The notes under the pieces: generated by a model
Database searches by the model: none
Seen by the model: the letters and a program-made list of their open reading frames with translations, nothing else
Told to the model about the DNA's origin: nothing
Part shown: one piece after another, positions 57,393 to 64,000 of the stretch
Layout: every line of letters starts with the position of its first letter
Numbering within the stretch: the first letter of the stretch is position 1
Made by a program: the position numbers and the translations under genes
DNA from: Pedobacter jejuensis
GTDB taxonomy: Bacteria; Bacteroidota; Bacteroidia; Sphingobacteriales; Sphingobacteriaceae
NCBI RefSeq assembly: GCF_003725795.1
Contig: NZ_RBEE01000002.1
Span: forward strand, 124,001-188,000
DNA: 64,000 bases
Direction: 5' to 3'

Positions 57393-59414
57393 CTATTCCA
57401 AATATCCTAAGGCCTCCTCAACAGTTTTAACCGGCAACTGGCATACTTTATTTCGGCAAATGTAAATTTTAGTTTCATTGCTTTGCTTACCTTTTAGCAG
57501 CGGCAAGGTACTTTCTGTTCCGCCCAATGTAATTTTATTTGGAATATAATGGTTGCTTAATTCCAATTTAACTACATCAGTTTCTAAACCTGTTAGGGCA
57601 ATTTCGTTTATGCTATAAACTTCGTTAAGCAATTGAATGGCCCAATTTGAATAAGCAGAACCATAAGTTTTTATTTTTGGATGAACCGCAGCAAGCATTT
57701 CAGCAGCTTTTGCACCGTAGTTTTCTAAATCAAAAAATAAGCCCAGTTTTTTAAGGTTTTGAGCCATTACAGAATTCGCCGCCGGAATTACATTATCCAT
57801 CACTTCGTGTTTACGGGCAATTAAACTTTCACTTTCTGCTGAGGTATAAAAAAACATTGGCGAATCTGTATCCGAAAAGTTTTCTAGTACATAATCGCTA
57901 AGGGCTTTTGCCTCATTTAGCCACTTTTCATCAAAATCATATTCATATAAGGCAATTAGAGCATCAATTAAAAAAGCATAATCATCCAAGAAACCGATAA
58001 TAGAGGCCTTTCCATTTTTATAATTTCGGTATAATCCGCCTTGTTTTGTTTTTAAATTAGCTAAAATAAATTTTGCTGCTTCTGCGGCTTTTTCATAATA
58101 TAAATCATGGTTCAAAACGGTTGCCGCATCAGCCAAAGCCTTAATCATCATTCCATTCCAGGCCGTCAAACATTTATCATCTAAACCTGGTCTGATTCTT
58201 TTGCTTCTAACCTCAAGTAATTTAGCCTTCGCAGCTTTTACTTTATCGTAAAGAGCTTCAGCATCTATTCCATGTTTAGCAATTAAATCATCATCCAGTA
58301 TGGTTTTACGCAAGATATTGGTTTGCTCCTCCTCCCAATTTCCATCTTCGGTAATGTTATAGTATTCACCGATTATTTTCGCATCATTACCCATTATTTC
58401 ATCAAATTCAGTTTTATCCCATACGTAAAACTTTCCTTCAACACCTTCGCTATCAGCATCCAAAGCAGCATAAAACAAGCCGTCTGCTGATGTCATTTCC
58501 CTAAAAACCCAATCAATAGTTTCTGTAACAGTTCGTTTAAAAGAATCGAATTTTGTGCATTGATAGGCTTCTGCATACAAGCTTACCAGCTGCGCATTAT
58601 CATAAAGCATCTTCTCAAAATGTGGAACATGCCATTTATCATCTACAGAATATCTGGCGAAACCTCCACCAATCTGATCGTAAATTCCGCCTCTGCTCAT
58701 TTCTTCTAAAGTGTGACAAACAGCCGTAAAAGCCGATTCATCATCTTTTAAAAAACCGTATCGCAGTAGAAACATCCAATTATTTGGCAAAGGAAATTTA
58801 GGTGCCCGGTTATAGCCACCATAAGTGATATCAAAATGGCGTTTCCAAGGTTCAATAATTTCTGTTAAATGTGCTTCAGTGTAGGCTTCCTGAATATCTA
58901 CCGCAACTATTTTTTCACTATCATTTATTCCAGATGTTAATCGCTCTGCATATTGAATTGCTTTTTCTGGCTCATTACGCCATAAAGCCGCTACGTTTTC
59001 AAGTATGTTTATCCAATCATCTTTCCTAAAATAAGTTCCGCCATAAATTGGACGCTGATCTGGCAAACAAATACAATTTAGTGGCCATCCGCCACTCCCT
59101 GTCATTAACTGTATGGCATACATATAAATCTGGTCGATGTCGGGGCGTTCTTCCCTATCTACTTTTATACAGATAAAATGTTGATTCATCACTTCAGCAA
59201 CTTCATGGTTTTCGAAACATTCGCGTTCCATAACATGACACCAATGGCAGGCAGAATAACCTATACTCACTAAAATTAATTTATTTTCAGTTTTAGCTTT
59301 TTCTAATGCTTCGGTTCCCCATTCGTACCAATGAACAGGATTATATGCATGTTGCAATAAATATGGCGATGAAGCATTGATTAAACTGTTGGGTTCTGAA
59401 TGGGTATTTAACAT
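57393..59414 (-). CDS. YyaL/DUF255 thioredoxin-domain protein
   Basis: A 673-residue cytosolic protein. The N-terminal thioredoxin-like domain (1-165) holds Cys56-His-Trp-Cys59 in SACHWCHVM and the segment [15 protein letters not shown]. The rest is an (alpha/alpha)6-like barrel as in N-acylglucosamine epimerase-type folds. The family (YyaL; human spermatogenesis-associated 20) has no firmly known substrate. The final 22 residues match the decayed fragment at 51985-52059. The start is ATG at 59414, 112 bp from the divergent DUF1016 gene. Confidence 0.92.
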   Translation of the reverse strand: MLNTHSEPNSLINASSPYLLQHAYNPVHWYEWGTEALEKAKTENKLILVSIGYSACHWCHVMERECFENHEVAEVMNQHFICIKVDREERPDIDQIYMYAIQLMTGSGGWPLNCICLPDQRPIYGGTYFRKDDWINILENVAALWRNEPEKAIQYAERLTSGINDSEKIVAVDIQEAYTEAHLTEIIEPWKRHFDITYGGYNRAPKFPLPNNWMFLLRYGFLKDDESAFTAVCHTLEEMSRGGIYDQIGGGFARYSVDDKWHVPHFEKMLYDNAQLVSLYAEAYQCTKFDSFKRTVTETIDWVFREMTSADGLFYAALDADSEGVEGKFYVWDKTEFDEIMGNDAKIIGEYYNITEDGNWEEEQTNILRKTILDDDLIAKHGIDAEALYDKVKAAKAKLLEVRSKRIRPGLDDKCLTAWNGMMIKALADAATVLNHDLYYEKAAEAAKFILANLKTKQGGLYRNYKNGKASIIGFLDDYAFLIDALIALYEYDFDEKWLNEAKALSDYVLENFSDTDSPMFFYTSAESESLIARKHEVMDNVIPAANSVMAQNLKKLGLFFDLENYGAKAAEMLAAVHPKIKTYGSAYSNWAIQLLNEVYSINEIALTGLETDVVKLELSNHYIPNKITLGGTESTLPLLKGKQSNETKIYICRNKVCQLPVKTVEEALGYLE

Positions 59415-59525
59415 GAGCTATTGGTGTGAAGATTAAGATATAAAGCTATTAATTATCTACAAACCTGTTCGGTTTTAGTTTTGTTTTTATACTTTAGTTC
59501 TTAAATCCGAAAGGCCCAAATTGAT

Positions 59526-60515
59526 ATGGAATTGACTCAAAATAATTTATTTTCAGCAATAAAAGAGATTATTATTCAATCTCGCTTGAGGGTTTTCCGT
59601 GCCGCAAATTCGGCTTTACTGGAATCTTACTGGCAAATCGGAAAGCTGATCGTAGAAGATGAACTGCAAGGAAAATCGAGAGCAGATTATGGTAAAGAAA
59701 CTTTAAAAAATTTATCTAAACAGCTCACTTTAGAATTTGGAAAAGGATTTGATTATACAAATCTTACTAATATCCGAAAATTTTATCTAGCTTTTCCAAT
59801 TGTTGACGCATTGCGTCAACAATTGAGTTGGACGCATTATCGCCTATTATCAAGATTAGATTCAGCCGAAAAACGAAACTTTTATATTAATGAATCAATT
59901 GTATCTAATTGGAATAGTAGAGAATTACAAAGGCAAATTAATGCCTTATCATTTGAACGATCGCTAACTAAAAATGAGTCGGTTAAACCCAACCCTAATA
60001 TTCAAGATTACATCAAAGACCCATATATATTTGAATTTCTTGGTTTAAATCCGAATATTAAAAATACGGAGAGAGATTTAGAATCTACAATAATCGAACA
60101 CCTTCAAAAATTTTTATTAGAATTTGGGAAAGGTTTTGCTTTTGTTGCACGCCAGCAACACATTGTAACAGACACTTCAGATTTTTTTATCGACCTCGTA
60201 TTTTATAATTATATTTTAAAATGTTTCTTCATAATTGATCTTAAAACAACAAACTTAAGCCATCAGGATATTGGTCAAATGGATATGTACGTTAGAATGT
60301 ATGATGATTTAAAGAGAAATGATGATGATAATCCAACTATTGGCTTATTACTATGTACAGAAAAAGACGAAACAATTGTAAAGTATTCCGTTTTAAACGA
60401 TAAGAATCATTTATTTGCAAGCAAATATTTATTGTATTTACCAAAAGAAAAAGAATTAAAAGCAATAATTGAGCAAGATAGGCAACGTTTTGAATTAGAT
60501 AATCTGAAACTATGA
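59526..60515 (+). CDS. DUF1016 (YhcG-type) PD-(D/E)xK nuclease-like protein
   Basis: A 329-residue protein. The N-terminal DUF1016 domain (YWQIGKLIVEDELQGKSRAD; LSWTHYRLLSRL) is followed by a PD-(D/E)xK core with FFIDLVFYN and FIIDLKTT. Canonical YhcG has ELK at the second site; here it is DLK, so catalytic status is unsure. YhcG-type proteins are putative nucleases found near restriction or mobile loci. A perfect 29-nt palindrome lies within the gene (59798-59826). The stop overlaps the start of the epimerase gene by 4 nt (ATGA), so the two are translationally coupled. Confidence 0.9.
   Translation: MELTQNNLFSAIKEIIIQSRLRVFRAANSALLESYWQIGKLIVEDELQGKSRADYGKETLKNLSKQLTLEFGKGFDYTNLTNIRKFYLAFPIVDALRQQLSWTHYRLLSRLDSAEKRNFYINESIVSNWNSRELQRQINALSFERSLTKNESVKPNPNIQDYIKDPYIFEFLGLNPNIKNTERDLESTIIEHLQKFLLEFGKGFAFVARQQHIVTDTSDFFIDLVFYNYILKCFFIIDLKTTNLSHQDIGQMDMYVRMYDDLKRNDDDNPTIGLLLCTEKDETIVKYSVLNDKNHLFASKYLLYLPKEKELKAIIEQDRQRFELDNLKL
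59798..59826. other. Perfect 14-bp inverted repeat within DUF1016 gene
   Basis: CAATTGTTGACGCA / TGCGTCAACAATTG with a single T between. It encodes part of the segment PIVDALRQQLSWTHY. It could be a regulator site, a hairpin that limits translation, or a nuclease recognition site. Confidence 0.8.
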
Positions 60516-61609
60516 AAATCACCCATACCGAAATATACCGCTTCAGCATCCCGATGGAACCATTCGTTATTGCAACCGGAACTATGCATTTCGCACAAAA
60601 TGTGCTGATTAGAATTTATACCGATTGTGGTATTCATGGCATCGGTGAATGTTCTGCTTTCCCGATGATTGTTGGCGAAACCCAGGAAACCTGCATTGCA
60701 ATGGCGAAAGATTTTTCCGCGATTTTAAAGGGTAAAAATCCCTTAGATATTCCTGAACGGATGAGCGATTTATTGGGTTACGCAGACCATAACAATACCA
60801 TAAAGAGTGCTTTTGATATGGCCTTATTTGATATTGCCGCCAAAGACGCAGGTTTGCCGCTATACAAATTTCTAGGTGGCACTAAAAGAAGCATAGAAAC
60901 TGATATGACGATTGGTATTGATTCTCCAGATGGAATGGCTGCGACTGCCTTAAAATATCAAAGCAAAGGGTGCAGGATTTTAAAAATTAAATTGGGAAAA
61001 GATATTAATGATGATATTGAGAGGGTAAAAAAGATTCGCGAAGCTGTTGGTGATGAAATGATTTTACGCTTAGATGCCAACCAGGGCTGGAGTTTTGATG
61101 ATGCCTTATTTGCTCTGGGTGAACTGGAAAAATACAATATCGAATTTTGCGAACAACCAATGCGTACCTGGTACGATGATAAATTACCAGAATTAAATAT
61201 CAATTCACCAATTAAATTAATGGCCGATGAAAGTTGCTACAATCACCATGATGCACGAAAGTTAATTAACAGCCAATCTACAACCTACCTAAACATCAAG
61301 TTTTCAAAATCGGGAGGGATTTTAGAATCGCAGAAAATTCATGAAGAAGCTTTACAAACTGGTGTTAAGTGCATGATTGGAAGTATGCTCGAAAGTCGGA
61401 TTGCCTTAAGTGCAAACCTTCATTTTGCGTTAGCAAGCCCTAATGTTGTATTTTTTGACTTAGACACCGCCCTACTTGGCCATTTGGTTGACCCAGTAGT
61501 TGACGGATTGACTTATAACGGCTATTTTTTAGATGTTCCAGAAACACCAGGTATTGGCGCAGAAGCGGATGAATTTTTCTTAGAGCAATGCGAAAGTTGG
61601 ACGGTATAG
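60512..61609 (+). CDS. Dipeptide epimerase (enolase superfamily)
   Basis: A 365-residue cytosolic enzyme of the muconate-lactonizing subgroup. Catalytic pair Lys158/Lys160 (LKIKLG), metal ligands Asp188 (RLDAN), Glu214 (CEQP) and Asp239 (ADES), and Lys263 in NIKFSKSGG are all in place, as in L-Ala-D/L-Glu epimerases. It epimerises dipeptides from peptidoglycan turnover, allowing murein peptides to be reused. Exact dipeptide specificity is not determined. It overlaps the DUF1016 gene by 4 nt. A GH25 lysozyme gene lies convergent downstream. Confidence 0.9.
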   Translation: MKITHTEIYRFSIPMEPFVIATGTMHFAQNVLIRIYTDCGIHGIGECSAFPMIVGETQETCIAMAKDFSAILKGKNPLDIPERMSDLLGYADHNNTIKSAFDMALFDIAAKDAGLPLYKFLGGTKRSIETDMTIGIDSPDGMAATALKYQSKGCRILKIKLGKDINDDIERVKKIREAVGDEMILRLDANQGWSFDDALFALGELEKYNIEFCEQPMRTWYDDKLPELNINSPIKLMADESCYNHHDARKLINSQSTTYLNIKFSKSGGILESQKIHEEALQTGVKCMIGSMLESRIALSANLHFALASPNVVFFDLDTALLGHLVDPVVDGLTYNGYFLDVPETPGIGAEADEFFLEQCESWTV

Positions 61610-61722
61610 TTCATTAGTCATTGGTTCATTAGGAAATTAGTTTAGGCGCAAACAACTACATGGTCCAAAAGCCAGATTTTCAACTAATGAATAATGACCA
61701 GTGAACCAATGAACTAACGACT

Positions 61723-62574
61723 TTACCGAACGAGCATTCTTGCAAGATCAGTACTATCACCATTAAAAGCATTAAAATCCACTACATGACCAATGCCATT
61801 GATTTTGGCTTTATCCGAGTGCTGCCAGAATTTCCATTTACTTTTGTCTAAACGCAACTTAGGTTGATAATAATGCGCAATCCAAAGAGGATATTCATCA
61901 AAATTATCTTCAAGGTAATCCTCATAAAACTTTAATCCGGTGTAAATAATAGGTCTTACTTTGGTTTTCATTTCAACATAATTCAGGAAATCAGATAGTT
62001 CAGCCCTCATCTTTAAAGGTGAAACACCATCCAAACTTTCAATATCAACAACCGGTGGTAAATCTCCTTTTTCGATATTAACAACCTGAAGAAAAAACTT
62101 AGCCTGGGCTTTACCATCACGTTTTGGTCTGAAGAAATGGTAAGCTCCACAAATAATACCTACTTTCGGTGCTTCACGCCAGTTACGCTGAAAGTAAGGG
62201 TCGACTTGTAAAATACCTTCTGTTGCTTTGATAAATGCGAAGCGAATGCTAACATCATCATCTTTCATCGATTTTACTTTCTGCCAGTTAATCTTGCCCT
62301 GATAATAAGACACATCAATTCCGTGGATTGAATAATTCTTTGGGATTTTGATATTAAAGCTTTCGTAGGTTCTATAATTAGGGTCTTGCCCCCAATCTTT
62401 TATCCATCTCCAGGTTCCAACAAAACCTTTTACAATATAACCGTAATAAAATGGAGATAATAAAATCAACAGCAAACCAGCAATAGCAACCTTCCATTGT
62501 GTAGAAATTGGTTTGGATTTCTTCTTCTTCGGTGCCGTTTTTCGTACTACAGGTTTTCTTTTTATTGGAGGCAT
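61723..62574 (-). CDS. GH25 family lysozyme, membrane-anchored
   Basis: A 283-residue protein. The N-terminal 28 residues are Lys/Arg/Pro-rich and cytoplasmic, one helix follows (about 29-49), and the GH25 barrel runs from 80. Catalytic residues Asp87 (GIDVSYYQG) and Asp177/Glu179 (VVDIES) are present, as is FIKATEG. GH25 enzymes cleave the beta-1,4 bond of peptidoglycan MurNAc-GlcNAc. The protein would face the periplasm and take part in wall turnover, which fits the epimerase next door. It lies 113 bp from the epimerase gene, convergent. Confidence 0.92.
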   Translation of the reverse strand: MPPIKRKPVVRKTAPKKKKSKPISTQWKVAIAGLLLILLSPFYYGYIVKGFVGTWRWIKDWGQDPNYRTYESFNIKIPKNYSIHGIDVSYYQGKINWQKVKSMKDDDVSIRFAFIKATEGILQVDPYFQRNWREAPKVGIICGAYHFFRPKRDGKAQAKFFLQVVNIEKGDLPPVVDIESLDGVSPLKMRAELSDFLNYVEMKTKVRPIIYTGLKFYEDYLEDNFDEYPLWIAHYYQPKLRLDKSKWKFWQHSDKAKINGIGHVVDFNAFNGDSTDLARMLVR

Positions 62575-62703
62575 TCGCTTTAATTCGACTACAAATTTGA
62601 TAAAAATATTGAATGTTTAATCGTCCAAAATAATTAGTTTTTATACATGCAAAAGCTAATTATTTATTTAGGTTTTTGGTAATTTCGCCAAGCAAATAAA
62701 TAT

Positions 62704-63930
62704 ATGTTCAAGCTGGTTTACAATACCTATAAAACTTCTTTTAGTGGATTAAGCAGAGAAACCTGGCTTTTGAGTATTGTAATGATGTTTAATCGGTGCG
62801 GTAGCATGGCTGTTCCTTTTATGGGCTTGTATGTTACGCAAAGCTTGCACCGCTCCGAAATGGATGCTGGTTTAATCATCACATTGTTTGGTGTTGGCTC
62901 TATTTTGGGTTCTGCCACAGGCGGAAAGTTAACAGATATTATTGGTTTCCGACCGGTTCAAATATTTTCATCTATAATTGGCGGCTTACTTTTCATTTTA
63001 TTTTCTGCTATAACTACCTTTTCTACTTTATGCATTTTAGCAGTGGTAATCAGCTTTTTTTCAGAAGCATTTCGACCTGCAAATTTTACTGCGGTGGCCC
63101 ATTATGCAGCGGCTGATACCATTACGCGTTCTTACTCCTTAAATAGGCTGGCGGTAAATATAGGCTGGTCGGTTGGTATAAGCTTAGCCGGAATAATAGC
63201 ATCTATCAATTATAAACTATTATTTATTGTAGAAGGCGGTGTTAGTATTATAGTTGGTTTATTAATTCTATCCTTCTTGCCAAAAGTTAAAAATTTTATA
63301 AAGCAGGCAAAAGAAAATGCTAATAAGCTAACGATTTTAAAGCCCTGGCAAGATCCTTTTTATGTTAAATTCATTTTACTAACAACCATATTTATAACCT
63401 GTGCTTTTTTAATGTTTAGGGTTGTTCCGGTATTTTTTAAAGAGCAATGGCATATAGATGAATTTGCAATTGGTATTATTATTGGCCTAAACGGAGGCAT
63501 CATTGCACTTTTTGAAATGATTATGATAAATAAAATTGAGCACAAACGTTCACCGCTTTATTTTATCATTATCGGTTCTATTCTTTTCGCTGTTTCTTAC
63601 TTAATTTTAAGTGCCCCGGTAAGTTTTCATCTGGCTGCAGCAATACTAACCATAATCATATTTACCGGTGGAGAAATGTTTGCCTTACCATTTATAAATA
63701 CAATTGTTATAAGCCGTAGCAACGAACATAACCGAGGCTTGTACGCTGCCGGATATACGCTAAGCTGGTCTTTTGCACAAGTTATCGGACCGTTTGCAGG
63801 TTTTTTTATCGCCAAACACTTCGGCTACAATTGGCTTTGGTTTGGTTTAGCCTGTATGCTTGTTTTATGTGCATACGGATTCAGCATCATGAATGGCAAA
63901 AAGCAAGCATCAGTTCTGCAGGCTAACTAA
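62704..63930 (+). CDS. MFS transporter
   Basis: A 408-residue inner-membrane protein with 12 predicted helices. The first half has GVGSILGSATGGKLTDIIGF between helices 2 and 3, the MFS A-motif position, and the loop FLPKVKNFIKQAKENANK separates the two six-helix halves. It resembles the drug/sugar efflux branch (MdtG or YfcJ-like). Substrate unknown. It stands alone and diverges from the GH25 gene by 129 bp. Confidence 0.9.
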   Translation: MFKLVYNTYKTSFSGLSRETWLLSIVMMFNRCGSMAVPFMGLYVTQSLHRSEMDAGLIITLFGVGSILGSATGGKLTDIIGFRPVQIFSSIIGGLLFILFSAITTFSTLCILAVVISFFSEAFRPANFTAVAHYAAADTITRSYSLNRLAVNIGWSVGISLAGIIASINYKLLFIVEGGVSIIVGLLILSFLPKVKNFIKQAKENANKLTILKPWQDPFYVKFILLTTIFITCAFLMFRVVPVFFKEQWHIDEFAIGIIIGLNGGIIALFEMIMINKIEHKRSPLYFIIIGSILFAVSYLILSAPVSFHLAAAILTIIIFTGGEMFALPFINTIVISRSNEHNRGLYAAGYTLSWSFAQVIGPFAGFFIAKHFGYNWLWFGLACMLVLCAYGFSIMNGKKQASVLQAN

Positions 63931-63936
63931 ATTCAT

Positions 63937-64000
63937 TTATTTAACTTTTTGAGCTTTTACACCTTCTTTTGTAATTTTTACAGGAAGAATGTTTCCCTGA
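63937..64000 (-). CDS. C-terminal fragment of an unidentified gene (cut by window edge)
   Basis: On the minus strand the frame reads QGNILPVKITKEGVKAQKVK and stops at 63937-63939. It continues beyond the window edge. The piece is too short to assign; the position, convergent with the MFS gene, is normal for a real gene end. Confidence 0.5.
   Translation of the reverse strand, partial: QGNILPVKITKEGVKAQKVK

Noticed and set aside
61610..61722. Strong terminator between the epimerase and GH25 genes
   Set aside because: The GTTCATTAG/CATTGGTTC repeats there are only imperfect inverted repeats without a clear stem and T run.

Overview
The window looks like chromosomal DNA of a Bacteroidota bacterium of the Sphingobacteriaceae type (Pedobacter-like). 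The evidence is low GC, SusC/SusD pairs, a hybrid two-component regulator with propeller repeats, many lipoproteins with a Cys lipobox, promoters of the TTTG / TAnnTTTG type, few Shine-Dalgarno sites, and an anti-sigma protein fused to an outer-membrane barrel. Genus is an inference; there is no rRNA or tRNA here to test it.

Region 1 (1-2.4 kb) is an accessory edge: a truncated AbiJ-like gene, two lipoproteins (one with a GldM-N-like look) and a DUF1810 gene. Region 2 (2.4-26.1 kb) is a large polysaccharide utilization locus (PUL). Its left arm (minus strand) encodes GH43, a clan GH-A enzyme and GH97. The centre is a two-component sensor that is split into kinase and regulator ORFs at an A6 run. 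The right arm (plus strand) encodes SusC, SusD, a SusE/F-like lipoprotein, two GH51 arabinofuranosidases, a second GH97, a second GH43-like protein and a GH3 with a PA14 insert. The enzyme set points to an arabinose-containing plant polysaccharide (arabinan or pectic side chain, possibly arabinoxylan). SusC/D would import fragments, the secreted enzymes would trim arabinose and other side groups, and the sensor would switch both arms on.

Region 3 (26.1-34.2 kb) is housekeeping: coaD, a NUDIX gene and pyrE with overlapping divergent start codons, an SRPBCC gene, clpB, and a small outer-membrane barrel gene with an in-frame amber codon. Region 4 (34.2-48.3 kb) holds secreted peptidases (M28, S9, M1-like), two paralogous polysaccharide deacetylase lipoproteins, a Gre-like factor, a nitroreductase, and an ABC-F ATPase with one degenerate nucleotide site. 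Region 5 (48.7-64 kb) holds a DUF4397 lipoprotein, an ECF sigma factor with a dual-membrane anti-sigma-like partner, SlyD, TfoX-like, an orphan propeller lipoprotein, DoxX-like, YCII, Crp/Fnr, an unknown with a possible nuclease fold, YyaL, DUF1016, a dipeptide epimerase, a GH25 lysozyme and an MFS transporter.

The intergenic DNA is unusually rich in repeats: a MITE-like element with 19-bp inverted ends, a GGTCTGTG palindrome family, two tandem arrays (5 x ~180 bp at 29.4-30.35 kb and 3 x ~463 bp at 45.3-46.6 kb) that share a conserved core, a cloverleaf-like palindrome at 48.5 kb and a paired inverted repeat at 36 kb. The two arrays with the shared core are the best candidates here for something undescribed. 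No CRISPR array, transposase gene, integrase, rRNA or tRNA was seen.
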